Positions 1 through 10,664 are shown, counted from the stretch's first letter. The stretch is 64,000 bases of DNA from UBA7396 sp047637875 (GCA_047637875.1 JBLJBH010000038.1:79700-143699), one strand, 5' to 3'. The notes: a model not told the origin generated them from the letters alone. Numbers and translations: made by a program.

Positions 1-1458
1 TAATTTATCTTGTAATTCATCTTTTTCTTGTTGTTTTTTATTTATATCATCTTGCAATCTTTCATAATCTTTTTCATAATCTATAGCTTCTAATTTTCAA
101 CTAAGTAGTATTTTATATAGGTTATCTTGTCATTTCTTTAAATCATTTATTTTTGTTTCAGCTACTTCTATTTCTTCTATTAAATAATTTCTTTCCTCAT
201 TTATAATATCATCATTTTTTACATATTTTTTAATTGCAATTGGATTTTTAATTAAATTCTTTATCTCTCATAATATGATTTTGTCTAAATCATAACTTTG
301 CAATGGAATAGTATTACAAACTTTTAAAGTTTTATGTTTTCATTTACAAATATATTGATTTCTTCAATTAGAGGGATCTCAAATCCAACTATACATTTTT
401 CAATCTTTTCTATGATTTTTACAATCATCACATTTTAGTAATCAAGTAAATATATAAATATTTCAATTATTTGTATGTGAGTTTATATGAGATTCTACTT
501 TTATGCTTTTTAAAATTTCTTGAGCTTTCTTAAAAGTTTCATCACTAATTATACGACAGTGCTTTATTTCTGATTTAGTCCATTTATCTTTTGGTACTGA
601 AACTTTGTTGTTTTTAAAATCTTTACTATCATTTTTTTTGGTTTTTCAATAACTATATACTCAAATATAAATTTCATTTGATAAAATTCTTTTTATGGCT
701 TCATTATTCCATTTATAAGGGTCGGTTAAAATATCTTTATTAGCTTTCGTACTTCTTGCTGCTCAAGGACATAAAACTTTTTTTTCAATTAAGTCATTTC
801 TTATATACGATAAATCTCATAATGTTCTTGGAGAAATGAAATCATTAAATATTTTTTCTACAATTTTTCATTCAATTTTATTTATTTTAAATAGGTTTAA
901 TTTTCATTCTTTATATCTATCATATCAATATATATTATTGATTTTATTTCAATTTATTATAGAGCTAATTTTTCAATCATTCATTTTTATTTGATTCATA
1001 TCTTTTTCTAATTCTGCAAAAACTCAGAGAATTCAAAGCATAGCTTTTCAAAAATGTGAACTAGTATCTATGGTTTCTAATGTAGAAATAAAATCAATTC
1101 ATTTTTCCTTTAATCTATCAACAACCTCTAATAATACTTTTAAAGACCTAGCAAATCTATCTATTTTATAAACAGCTACAATATCAAAAGGTTTTCAATA
1201 TTTTAAATCATTAAATAATTTTTTCATTCATGGTCTATCATCTATTTTAAGACTTCAACTTTTTGCTAAATCTTTATAGATATATTCTTCTCAAGCAAAC
1301 TCTAAATCATATTCTCTACCTTTCAATAATCATCTCAAACTAGCAAGTTGTAATTTTGGTCAATACATTTCTTTTTGGTCCTCCTTACTAACTCTTATAT
1401 AAAAAGCTACTCTAAGTTTTTTCTTAGTTGGAATTTTATTATTTTCTATTTTTTCCAT
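1..1458 (-). CDS. Large serine recombinase, C-terminus cut by window edge
   Basis: Site-specific DNA recombinase of the large serine family. From the ATG at 1458 the protein begins with a short basic leader and then YIRVSKEDQ, with the nucleophile Ser near residue 24. The catalytic-domain motifs VYKIDRFARS and FAELEKDMNQI follow. A recombinase domain comes next, then a zinc-ribbon pattern with paired cysteines (LLKCDDCKNH...), and a Glu/Lys-rich coiled coil running off the window edge. Many in-frame TGA codons sit at glycine positions. It lies head-to-tail upstream of a small resolvase but is not closely similar to the three other large recombinases in this window. Confidence 0.9.
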
Positions 1459-1592
1459 ATTTATTTACATTTCAATATATTTTATTTGTCCAAAAATTAG
1501 TTGATTTATGAACTTTATTTTTCTAAAATTATTATATGAATTTTAAAGGATTTTTCAACTCGGGTTTTTCATAGTTTTTTTGGACAAAAACT

Positions 1593-2180
1593 TTACACTT
1601 GATTTAACTTATATGAGTTGTATTTATTATATACATTAGATTTTTTTAGCTTCATTTTTTCTGCAATATCTCTAAAAGTCATTCAACTTTCTTTTAATTT
1701 TACAATCTTTAAAATATCTGTATCAACTTTAGGTCTTCATAAAGTTTTTCATTTTATTCTTGCTTTATGTATTCAAGCTCTAACTCTTTCTTGTATAATT
1801 GATTTTTCAAATTCGGCAAATGCTGAAATCATAGTAAATAAAACTTTTCACATTGGGCTTGATGTATCAATTTGCTCTTGATATGAAATAAAGTTTACTC
1901 AAATATTATTGAATAATTCCAAAGTATTTATAAGTTGTCTTGTGCTTCTAGAAAATCTATCAAATCTAAATACTAAAACTCAATCTATTTTTCTCTTTTG
2001 AGCATCTTCTAATAATTTATCTAGTTCTGGTCTGCTTTCTTTTCATCAAGAAATTTTATCTGTGTACTCTTTATAAATAGTAAAACCTCTCGCTTTACTA
2101 TATTCTCTAAGAGGTAGTAACTGTGTTTGTAAATCTTGCTTGTCTATTGTTGAAACCCTTGCATATATTCAAATCTTCAT
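1593..2180 (-). CDS. Small serine recombinase (resolvase/invertase type)
   Basis: A 195-residue DNA resolvase/invertase, the usual length for Tn3-resolvase or Hin-like enzymes. The N-terminus MKIGIYARVST places the catalytic Ser at about residue 10. FRFDRFSRS and FAEFEKSIIQERVRAG are the expected catalytic and E-helix motifs. The C-terminus contains TFRDIAEKMKLKKSNVYNKY, a helix-turn-helix like the resolvase DNA-binding domain. It probably resolves or inverts local DNA. Copies of the motif AACTTTACACTT lie just past its 3' end and again at 4.8-5.0 kb, which could be binding sites (inference). Confidence 0.9.
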
Positions 2181-2266
2181 AATGTATAAATTAAAAATAT
2201 AATATCTACTTATTATAACAATTTTTGTTTTAAATACAAGTAAAAATGGCTTAAAATAAAGAAAAA

Positions 2267-3022
2267 CTAAAATTGTCTACAATCAATTTCTTTTATAACT
2301 CAATTTAATAATTTTACTAACATCTCATTATCTTTATTATTATCAATTTCATTTTTACAAAATTCTTGTAATCATTTGTAGCTAATAAAGTTAATTTCAC
2401 TATTTTTTACTAATTCTTTAATTTTATATTTATATTCCATTAAAGAAGTATTTCATTTCTTAGTAAAATCTTGAATTTTATAAGATTCAAATGATTCTTT
2501 TAATTCTAAAATATTTGAAAATTTTTCTTTCCATAAATTTTGAAAATCTCATTTTCAAATAAATATTAAAACAAATTTTTTATTTAATCAAGATTTTTCA
2601 ATCTCTTTTAAATGTAAAAAAGAATACTTCATTATTTGATCTAGTGAACTTTTTGAATTTGTTTTAATCTCAATAGCAATATTGATTTTACTTCAAATGA
2701 AAAAGAAGTCTGGTTGAGTACTTTTATTAACTCAATCGATAATCTCACTTATATCATTAAAATATAAGCTATAATTATCTTCATCAATATTTTTATCAAT
2801 TATTACTTCTAATAACTTTTTAAAAATTGAATAAGGTAAAAAATAGAAAAAAATATTTAATATTTGATTTAAACTTACTTCTAATTGCTTCACATGTTCT
2901 AATGCTAGGTTCTGATTTTTTATTTTACTATTTTTATTTTTTATTTTTCAAATATGTTGAGGTTCCCAATATAAATAATCATAAACATCATAAATAATTT
3001 CAGTCCAGTTAGAGTTCTTCAT
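2267..3022 (-). CDS. PD-(D/E)XK-like nuclease-fold protein
   Basis: A 251-residue protein. The middle carries QPDFFFIGSKINIAIEIKTN (about residues 103-122), that is Asp105 then Glu118-x-Lys120 on adjacent strands. This is the signature of the PD-(D/E)XK nuclease fold. The N-terminal half is helical and the C-terminus is charged. No signal peptide or membrane helix is visible. It is divergent from the structured RNA and HNH gene on the other strand and sits next to recombinases, so an accessory or defence role is plausible. The fold assignment rests on one motif; specificity is unknown. Confidence 0.55.
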
Positions 3023-3129
3023 AATTTTGTTATTAAATAATATTTTTAATTATTATAACTACTTTTTAAAAAATGAAACTATAAAATTTAATTGATTGAT
3101 TTTTTTACATTTTTAAATATTATAAAAAA

Positions 3130-3358
3130 GCCAAAATAAAATACATTAAATTGAATAACACCAAACACTAATAAACAGTGTAGAGGGTAGGTTATTTGTC
3201 TTTCTGACATCTATCCTCCTTTTTATTAGTTGGTGTGTATGTATTTTGTTTTGGCGAACACAGAGAGCTTATAACCTATTCTCTTTTTGTTTGCCTTAAC
3301 AAAATACATATTTTCAACCTATTATTTTGGTAATGATTTTATTTTCATTACCTTTTTT
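3130..3358 (+). ncRNA. Structured pseudoknotted RNA with terminator, copy 1
   Basis: GCCAAAATAAAATACAT (3130-3146) pairs with 3239-3255, giving 17 bp with one G-U. Inside, 3158-3175 pairs with 3222-3236. The apical strand GAGGGTAGGTTAT (3183-3195) can pair locally with CTATCCTC (3211-3218) or, beyond the long stem, with ATAACCTATTCTC (3271-3283), which would form a pseudoknot. A TTGTT/AACAA hairpin (3287-3302) and a hairpin plus T-run (3329-3358) follow, ending two bases before the HNH start codon. The same architecture occurs at 24.3, 34.5 and 63.9 kb on the other strand. It could be a riboswitch-like leader or a free small RNA. Confidence 0.7.
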
Positions 3359-3360
3359 AT

Positions 3361-4167
3361 ATGAAAAGACTTGAATTTTCAGATAAACAAAAAGCTTTTA
3401 TTTATGAAAGAGACAAGTGAATTTGTGCTTTTTCTTGAAAAATTCTTTGGATACTTCACTATTGAGCTTCATGTCTTCGGGATACTGACTGGGTTGATCA
3501 TATAATACCAGCTATGAGATGATGAGATAATTCAATTGAAAACTGAATTTGTGCAAGCTCTTTTTATAACTCAAAGAAAAGAGATAATAGCAATGATAAT
3601 AAGTTTTTATTTAAAGATTGAAAAGCAACTCAATATTTTTATGTAGCTCATTGATTTTATACAGATGAATTATTTAACCACTTAAGGTATTTTAAAAATA
3701 TTCATTTTACTGATTGGTTCTTTAATAGAGCTTTGCAAAATCTTATGATTTCTGTTGAAAATAAATATAATCCATATGACTTAAAATGAAATCTTATGAA
3801 AAGAGATTTTAATTATTGGATAAAAGCAACGAACAAAAGACTTATAGAATGGAGAAAATTAGTATCAGATAACAATATAATTAGTTTTAAGAAAAGATTA
3901 TATCAAAATGACACAAAACTACTATGTGAAGACCAAAGACTAATGCTTGAACTTATAAATGCTAATTGAATTGATGAAATAAAATATATAGTAAACTCAT
4001 TATCTCCATTTTATGAAAACAGTCTAAAATATTTTTCTGAATTAAACAAACTTAATAATAAAAACGATGTAATTCTATTTAAAACAAAAGTACAAAATGA
4101 AATATATCTAAATAACAGAGATAAAGAAATTTTAATAAAAGCTGTTGAGATTACAGATATTTTATAA
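3361..4167 (+). CDS. HNH endonuclease-domain protein
   Basis: A 268-residue protein. The N-terminal part has VDHIIPAMRGGDNSIENG (about residues 45-62) with SSFYNSKKRD after it: the His-Asn-Asn/Lys arrangement of an HNH beta-beta-alpha-metal nuclease. The usual zinc-binding CxxC before it is degenerate (CAFSG, then a single Cys). The remaining 190 residues are helical, Lys/Asn-rich and unrecognised. The ATG follows the terminator of structured RNA copy 1 by two bases, leaving no room for a normal ribosome site, so expression is either leaderless or coupled to that RNA. It ends 6 bp inside the convergent DUF488 gene. Confidence 0.7.
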
Positions 4168-4536
4168 ATGAATAACCTTAAATCATCTTATTTCTAATTC
4201 TGGTTGTATCTTAAAATGACGATGACATTTTCTATAATCTTTTTCGCTACAAAAAAAGACCAATACATGGTCTTTTGCAAGATTAGACAATTTTTCAATT
4301 CAATACATAAAACTTTCATAAGAAATATTTTCATCCATTCATCAAAGAGTATCTCACATAAAAATATATTTACTTCAAAATAATTCTTGAAGTCTATTTT
4401 TATTATATTGAGGAACAAAACGAGAATAGGGAGATGAACGAACATCAAGTAAATATGTAAATTCTACTGAATTTATTTCAAATAAAAATTCTTCTATAGT
4501 TCTTGTTGAATGACCTATACTATAAATTACTTTCAT
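4162..4536 (-). CDS. DUF488 family protein
   Basis: A 124-residue protein matching the compact DUF488 family. It starts MKVIYSIGHSTRTIEEF, then LLDVRSSPYSRFVPQYNK, then GSKYIFMGDTLGG. It ends with Cys96 and the CHRH cluster (residues 104-107) typical of the family. Members are often found near mobile and defence genes; the biochemical role is unsettled. It is convergent with the HNH gene and overlaps its last six bases. Confidence 0.85.
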
Positions 4537-4777
4537 TTTGGCTCTATTAAGAGATAAATAAGTAATTTCATTATACTTATTTTATATTAAAAACAAAATA
4601 ATTTTTGGCATATTTAAGCTATTTTTAGATTTTTCTTTAAAATATCAATTTACTTCAAAATAGTAATTTATATGAAAAACTATAAAGACATATTTTAAAA
4701 CTTAATTTTTCTATCAAATTTTGATTGTTTATAAATAATGATTTAAAGAGCTAAATAATTCCTATTTTTTTATTTTC

Positions 4778-5130
4778 CAAAAGTGTAGCAAGAAAATGCA
4801 ACACTTTAGGGGTTTTATATGAAAAAAAACTTTACACTTTATAGTTTATCTAAACGGAGCAAAATTACTTTTTTATTGCTTTGTCTAAAATGCGACACTT
4901 TTTAGCTTTTTTATAAAAAAATTATGCAAAATGCGACACTTTTGGTTTTTTTAAAAGTGTAACATAAAAAGTTACATTTTTTAGTACTTTTTACATAAAA
5001 TAACTTTACACTTCATAGTTTCTCTAAACGGAGCAAAATTACTTTTTATATATTGTACGAAAAGTTTACACTTTTCAACTATTTTGCTAAAAATTTATAA
5101 GATAGTTTACACTTTTGAAACATAACAAAA
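4778..5130. repeat. Non-coding repeat field with AAGTGT motifs and a 45-bp direct repeat
   Basis: No gene is evident. A block of about 45 bp (4828-4872) recurs almost exactly at 5002-5046; the shared core is TCTAAACGGAGCAAAATTAC. Around these lie many copies of the octamer TTACACTT/AAGTGTAA and the variants GCGACACTTTT and GCAACACTTTA in both orientations. The pattern resembles a multi-site protein-binding region such as iterons, a resolution site or a partition site. AACTTTACACTT also occurs by the small resolvase at about 1,589-1,600. Confidence 0.6.
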
Positions 5131-5157
5131 ATACTAGAAAAAATCTAGGAATAATTG

Positions 5158-5327
5158 CTATTTGCTTTGATTTAATATCTCTACTTCTTTAAGTTCTAGG
5201 TATTCTTTTACCTCTTTATCAAACATAGGAATAACTTTAACTGATTTGTCTTCAAAGCTTATCTTAATTCATAAAGTATGAATAGGTTCTTGTACTTCTG
5301 GTAGGTATATTTTTCAAAAACAAAAAG
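5158..5327 (-). pseudogene. Start-less ORF remnant
   Basis: About 56 codons are open and end at a TAG, giving a charged C-terminus (YLPEVQEPIHTLGIKISFED..., VKEYLELKEVEIL). No start codon is available before the terminator at 5322-5364, so this looks like the tail of a truncated gene. The function is not recognisable. Confidence 0.3.
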
Positions 5328-5364
5328 AGATATAAAATTATTATTTTTATATCTCTTTTTTTAT
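5322..5364. terminator. Rho-independent terminator (strong hairpin)
   Basis: AAAGAGATATAAA pairs with TTTATATCTCTTT across an AT loop. There is a T-run on the plus strand and an A-run before it, so it could act in both directions. Confidence 0.6.
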
Positions 5365-5396
5365 TATCTACTATAGATACTGATAAGCAGTCCTGT

Positions 5397-5645
5397 TTAT
5401 ATATTTTTAATAAAGTTTAATAATGTTTCAGAGTTTCATTCAGTTCAAATTATTTCAACTTTTAAATCTTTTAAATAAGCTTTTGATAGATTATAGTCAG
5501 CAGAGTTTTCTGATTCTATAGAAATTTTGTCAATGTCTTTTCAAAAATCGGGTTTTAATATTTTTTTTCATTTATTATCAAATGTTTCTTGAAATCAAAT
5601 TCATCTAATAATTTCTATTTTTCTTTTTTTTGAGCTTTTTTCCAT
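5397..5645 (-). CDS. Hypothetical 82-residue protein
   Basis: Small protein beginning MEKSSKKRKIEIIRGIG and ending LLNFIKNI, with four in-frame TGA at glycine-like positions. An upstream ATG at 5677 opens a different frame that hits TAG within 21 codons, so the start at 5645 is the only one compatible with the long frame. No domain is recognised. It lies just downstream of the tRNA cluster on the same strand. Confidence 0.6.
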
Positions 5646-5725
5646 CTTTCAATATTAAGATTAAAATATAAGCTCATTTTAACCTTTCCTTGAATTTTTT
5701 CAAGATACGGGTAAAAAAACATAAA

Positions 5726-5802
5726 TGGTCGGAGACGTGGGACTCGAACCCACAACCCCACGCTCCCAAAGCGTGTGCGCTAGCCAATTGCGCCAGTCTC
5801 CG
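5726..5802 (-). tRNA. tRNA-Pro (UGG)
   Basis: Full cloverleaf with acceptor stem CGGAGAC/GTCTCCG, discriminator A and an encoded CCA. The anticodon loop is TTTGGGA, giving anticodon UGG. First of three tRNA genes in a row on this strand. Confidence 0.95.
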
Positions 5803-5860
5803 AATTTTTAAAATAGCTAGACTAGTTTCCTAGCACTAGCTATTTTTGTTTATATTAATA

Positions 5861-5937
5861 TGGTGGGTATACCAAGAGTTGAACTTGGGACCTCGTGATT
5901 ATCAGTCACGCGCTCTAACCAACTGAGCTATACACCC
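5861..5937 (-). tRNA. tRNA-Ile (GAU)
   Basis: Acceptor stem GGGTGTA/TATACCC with one mismatch-tolerant pair, encoded CCA, and anticodon loop CTGATAA giving GAU. The D-loop (AGCTCAGTTGGTTAGAGC) and T-loop (GTTCAACTC) are canonical. Confidence 0.95.
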
Positions 5938-6001
5938 GAGTAAATAAAAAATGTAAAATACAAAAAATTATATTTTACACTTTGTATTTTTTTGTTTTAA
6001 A

Positions 6002-6078
6002 TGGAGCGGGTAAAGGGACTCGAACCCTTAACCCTCTGCTTGGAAGGCAGATGCTCTAGCCAATTGAGCTACACCCGC
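6002..6078 (-). tRNA. tRNA-Gly (UCC)
   Basis: Acceptor stem GCGGGTG/TACCCGC, encoded CCA, and anticodon loop CTTCCAA giving UCC. It reads GGA/GGG glycine codons. The extra tRNA-Gly(UCA) needed to read UGA as glycine is not in this window. Confidence 0.95.
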
Positions 6079-6142
6079 TTGCTTGATTGCTCGGGTATTT
6101 TATTAAAAAAAATTAATATGTCAAAATTTTTTTAATAAAATC

Positions 6143-6976
6143 TTATTTTTTTTGATTTTTATAAGCTTTTAGTGTATTTTTCATAAGACAAGCTACTGTC
6201 AAAGCTCATACTCAACCAGGCACAGGAGTGATAGGATTTCAGTTTTTAATAATATTTTCAAAATCAGTATCTCAATATATTTTTCCGTCAATAACTGTAA
6301 ATCAAACATCAACTATTATACTATTTGGATTTATTTTATTAGTAGTTAAAAATTTTGGAGATCACATAGCAGTTATAATAATATCAGCATTTTTTGTATA
6401 ATATTCTATATTTTTTGTTTTAGAATTACAAATAGTTATAGTTGCACCAATATTTATAAGTAAATTTGCAATAGGTTTTCAAACTATATTACTTCTTCAA
6501 ATTATTACTACATTTTTTCAGATAATATCTACTTTATAATAATTTAATAATTCAATCATTCAAGCTGGAGTACAAGGAGCAAGTCAAGAATCATCTCAAA
6601 TAACTATTTTTCATTGATTAACTGGATGAAATCCATCAACATCTTTTTCTGGTGAAATAGAATTTATAATATTTTTTTCATTTATGGCTTTAGGAAGAGG
6701 TAATTGAACTATATATCAATTTATATTTTTATCAGTATTTAATTTATCTATAACTTTTAACAATTCATTTTCTTTAATATTTTCTTCAAATTTTAAAAGT
6801 TCAAAATCTATTCAAATATATTCAGCCCATTTTTGTTTTTGATTTACATATCTTATAGAGGAAGGATTTTCTCATACCAATATTACGGCTAATTTAGGTT
6901 TTTTTTCTAGTGATGAAATTTCTGTTTTTAAATCATCATAAATATTTTGAGCAACTATTTTTCAATCCAATAACAT
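6143..6976 (-). CDS. folD: Bifunctional methylenetetrahydrofolate dehydrogenase/cyclohydrolase
   Basis: Cytosolic one-carbon enzyme interconverting 5,10-methylene-, methenyl- and 10-formyl-tetrahydrofolate. At 277 residues it has family length. Visible family motifs are KPKLAVILVGENPSS, SIRYVNQKQK with the catalytic Tyr/Lys region, VQLPLP, PEKDVDGFHPVN, PCTPAG, IIGRSNIVGKP (NADP site) and ITPVPGGVGAMTVACLMKNT at the end. Roughly twenty glycines, including those in the GRS and PGGVG motifs, are TGA. It starts at ATG 6976 (MLLDGKIVAQNIY) and stands alone downstream of a divergent membrane-protein gene. Confidence 0.97.
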
Positions 6977-7056
6977 ATTTTTTAATTATTCATAAAATTT
7001 TGATTTATTATATAATCAAGCTATAATAAAGCAAATTTAGTTTATATCTTTGTATT

Positions 7057-8076
7057 ATGTCTAACAGATTAATATCGCTTTTCATTTTAATTTTAACATT
7101 TTGAGCTTTTTATTTGTTTTATTATTATTTTTTTGTTTTGAATAAATGAACTTTAACTTTAAACTGAAATGTTTCTGATTATACAGTTGAAATGTATAAT
7201 GATAAGATAAAAACATCTTTTGCAACTGATTGTTTAAAAGAAAAATGTGAATTAATTGATTTAGCACCTTTTGACTATAAAATAACTATTTCAAAAAAAT
7301 GATATAAAAGTTTTACAAAAGATATTAAGATTTTAAAAAAGACAGATATAGTACTAGATTTTTCTCTAGAAAAACAATTAGAGTTAAAACAAGTAAATAA
7401 TCAGGAATTATTGGAAGAAGAAAATTCTCAAATAGATAAATTTAGAGAAGTTGCTCAGTTGCAAAAAAAATATAAATATGTAAATTTAGATGATTTATGA
7501 TATTTTTATTTTGAAGATAATGGGGATGATACAATTACTTTGTATAATAAACTGCAAGATGATGTAAAAAATCTTTATACATTTACAAAAATTGAGAGAA
7601 ATTTAATAGATTTACAGAAATTACATCAGTCAAATAAAAGTATTTTTATTTCTTATTGAGATGAAAAATATATTTATAATTTAGATAATAATAGTATTTT
7701 GAAAATATTTTTTCCTCAAAATGTGAATTATGTAAAGGTTGATGAAAATATTTATAGTTTTGTAAATGAAAAATGAACTTTTCTGTATGATATAAATACT
7801 CAAAAAATAGAATATTTTTATTTATTTAAAGATTTTATAAATTATGATAGTGAAAATTATTTGTGAGTAATTTTTAAGGATGAGGAAGAAAAAAAGAAAA
7901 ATCATAATTTACAAAATAAATCTTGAAACTTAATAGTAAAATATAATTTTAAAACAAAAACCATAAAAATACTTGAATCTACTACTTTAAATATTAGTAA
8001 GATATTTTTAGAAGAAAACAGAGTTTATTTTTATGATGATTTAGAAAATAAATATTTAGTTCAAAATATAGAATAA
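7057..8076 (+). CDS. Membrane-anchored protein with PEGA-like domain
   Basis: A 339-residue protein with one N-terminal hydrophobic helix (residues about 5-27: LISLFILILTF... then FYLFYYYFF) and no cleavage motif, so it is probably anchored with the rest outside the cytoplasm. Residues about 38-85 resemble a PEGA domain, a surface beta-sandwich: IDLAPFDYKITISKKGYKSF. The remainder is rich in Asp/Asn/Tyr beta-strand segments (DEKYIYNLDNN, NVNYVKVDENIYSF), reminiscent of repeat or propeller-like surface proteins. Monocistronic, closed by a strong terminator. Confidence 0.65.
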
Positions 8077-8077
8077 A

Positions 8078-8111
8078 AAAAGATGATTTTTTTTAAAATC
8101 ATCTTTTTTTT
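8078..8111. terminator. Bidirectional terminator between convergent genes
   Basis: AAAAGATGATTTT pairs with AAAATCATCTTTT, with a T-run on the plus side and an A-run on the other. It serves both the PEGA-like gene and ssb. Confidence 0.75.
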
Positions 8112-8123
8112 ATTAAATTTTTA

Positions 8124-8564
8124 TTAAAAAGGAATATCTTCAATTGAAATTTCTTCTTCTTGTTTATTTTGAGTTTTTTTAACTGCTCAAGAAGTATTTT
8201 CTGAATTTTGGTATGTAGATCAATTATCACCTCATTTATTTCAATCTAACATAATCATATTTTCTCAAACTATTTCTGTTTTATATCTTTTTGTTCAATC
8301 TTGAGCTTCCCAATTTCTTGTTTGAAGTCTTCATTCGATATAAACTTTTTTACCTTTATGTAAATATTGTCAAGCAATTTCAGCTAATTTTCCCCATAAA
8401 ACTATTGAATGAAATTCAGCAACTTCTTGTTTTATTCATGAGCTATCAACCCAATTTCTGTTTGTTGCTAAAGAGAAACTACAAACACTTTGTCCTGTAG
8501 GAGTTTGTTTTAACTCAATATCTTGAGTAATATTTCAAATTAATTGAACTTTATTTAAATCCAT
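8124..8564 (-). CDS. ssb: Single-stranded DNA-binding protein
   Basis: A 146-residue SSB. The OB-fold starts MDLNKVQLIGNITQDIELKQ and continues CSFSLATNRN, FHSIVLWGKLAEIA, YLHKGKKVYIEGRLQTRNW and YKTEIVGENMIML. It has a short Gly/Asn/Ser linker and the conserved acidic tip EEISIEDIPF, which recruits replication and repair partners. Start and length are standard. Confidence 0.96.
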
Positions 8565-8678
8565 AAATATAAAATAAATATTAAAATATGTTATAAAAAC
8601 ACATACATATTATAAATATATTAAAAAAAATTACAAGAAAATTATTTTATTTGCAAAAACTTAAACATATACTAAAAT

Positions 8679-8716
8679 AAAGTTGTTTTAAACAACTTTA
8701 TTTTTTATTTTAAAAT
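8679..8716 (+). terminator. Terminator-like hairpin directly before the pilin start
   Basis: AAAGTTGTTT/AAACAACTTT followed by a T-rich run, ending four bases before ATG 8720. Its position makes it either the end of a short leader RNA or an attenuator for the surface-protein gene. A possible promoter (TTGCAA near 8651, TATACT near 8668) is too closely spaced to be sure. Confidence 0.55.
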
Positions 8717-8719
8717 CAT

Positions 8720-10576
8720 ATGAAGAAACATCAAATAAAAAGAAAGAAAGCCTTCACATTAGTAGAACTCATTATAGTAATAACGATTTTAGCAATACTA
8801 TCAACAATAGCATTTGTATCATTCCAAAATTACACTAAAGACGCAAGAGACTGAAATAGAATAACAACATTAAAAAATATAGAATCTTGATTATCATTAT
8901 ATACTATAAGAAATAATAATTATCCAGACCCAGATGAACTAGTAGAAATACTATGAACCTGAAATATATTACTATCAAAACAATGAATAGTATGAAATAA
9001 TGTATCACAAAAAATAAAATTAAATAAAGAAGCAAAAGACCCAAAAGATAAAACAAACTATATATATTCAATAACCTGAAATGGAAAGAAATATCAACTA
9101 TGAACATACCTAGAAGAAAATAAACTAATCACATATCTTCCACAAATCACAAAAACATACGCAACAGATATAAATAATATAGATTACACAAATAGATATT
9201 TTTATACTATCTGAAATAAAGTATGAATACTACTAGAAGATGAAACAAATCAAGCAATAACAAAAGAAACATATTGAACATGAACTTTAGATTTAACAGA
9301 TACAACAAACCAAATAAAACCATTTAAAGTCTACTTTTCAAATGATACGCAAAGTGGAAGTTATACAAGTAGCTGAACAAACTTAATAACAACAATAGTA
9401 GAAAATCAAAAAACAACACAAGTAAAACAACAACCAAAGAGTTGTGAAACAACTCCACATAATGGAACGAAAGTATTTTATAAAGAAGAAAGTGTGCCAT
9501 ACTTATGAACATGTAGTGAATGAGTAGAATTTAGATGTGATAATTGAGAATGGAAAAATGAAATAGAAACTAAACAAGATTATCCATATGTGTTACCATG
9601 TGTAGTATGAACACCAAATAATTGTGAAGCTACTACAATAAACAATTATTCTATACCACAGACAAATCATAATACAAAAACAAATCCAACACCAACAAAA
9701 ACAGATACAACATTTACAAACTGAACAAAAATATTATCACAAAATTTTATATGTAATAACTGAAATTTTCAATTAGAATGAAGTGAAAGTTTTGAGATAA
9801 CTAATTGTAATAGTTGATATTATAACAATAATTGAACAAGTTGTGAAACTCAATGGAGTTGAGATGCAACAAATGGATATGTGTTTAAAAACACAACTTG
9901 AACTACTACATATCCAAAGAGTTGTAATGATTTACTAGTAAGTACAATACCAAACTTTAAAGTTACTCATACAAATAGTCCGTATAGTTCATGAACAAAT
10001 AAATTTGTAGATTGAGTTTATTTTATAAAACCAGATACAAGTGATGCTTTTAAAGTTTATTGTGATATGACTACTGATTGAGGGGGGTGGACTTTGGTAT
10101 TATTTTGAAATGAAAATGATATAAATTTATATGATAGTTTAACTAAATGGAAATCTGTTAATAGCTTTAATACAGAATATTCAATTTTTAGAGTAAGTTC
10201 TTTTAAGTTTAGTGATACTCTTATAAATAATATAAGAAATTGATGAATATATCGTATATATGGAGAAAGAATATGATCAACTCCTAAAAATTATTATATA
10301 AAATCAAGTTGTGTATATAATCATATGAATGCTACAACTTGTTGATGATTATATTCTTCTTCTTCTTTTACAAATTTATTATTAAATGTATGAAATAGTA
10401 ATCGGTGTTGAATATGATCTCGGAATGAAACACCGTGATTAATTATAAATCATAGTTGAGCTCCTTGATGTATAACTCCAATGACTAGTGATTGGGGTAC
10501 TTTATGTTTTGATTGAGAATGTAGTGCTAATATTTCAAAAAATAAATGAGTGAAGATATCAATGTATGTTAAGTAA
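8720..10576 (+). CDS. Type IV pilin-like surface protein with C-terminal fibrinogen-like domain
   Basis: A 618-residue protein. The N-terminus KKAFTLVELIIVITILAIL is a class III prepilin signal: cleavage before the Phe, Glu at +5, then one hydrophobic helix. Asn/Thr-rich beta regions follow, then Cys-rich repeats (PKSCETTPHNGT, CDNGEWKNEI, CNSGYYNNNGTSC). Residues about 415-618 look like a fibrinogen C-terminal-type domain: DGVYFIKPDTSDAFKVYCDM then TTDGGGWTLVLF, later CGIGSRNETPG and CFDGECS. Such domains usually bind sugars or surfaces, so an adhesive pilus tip or minor pilin for host attachment is the likely role (inference). GGGWT is encoded TGA-GGG-GGG-TGG. Confidence 0.85.
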
Positions 10577-10664
10577 TTATTTATAATATTTAAATTTATA
10601 TTAATATTAAGTTTTTTATAAATTAGTAATTGTTAATAATAGATATTATTTTTTATTAAAATTC

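Noticed and set aside
5645..5677. Frameshift in an A8 run between an upstream ATG and the 82-residue gene
   Set aside because: A start in the correct frame (ATG 5645) exists just downstream of the other ATG, so no frameshift is needed.
8904..9512. Minus-strand Leu/Tyr-rich ORFs
   Set aside because: They lie opposite the pilin-fibrinogen gene and arise from its Asn/Thr-rich codons.
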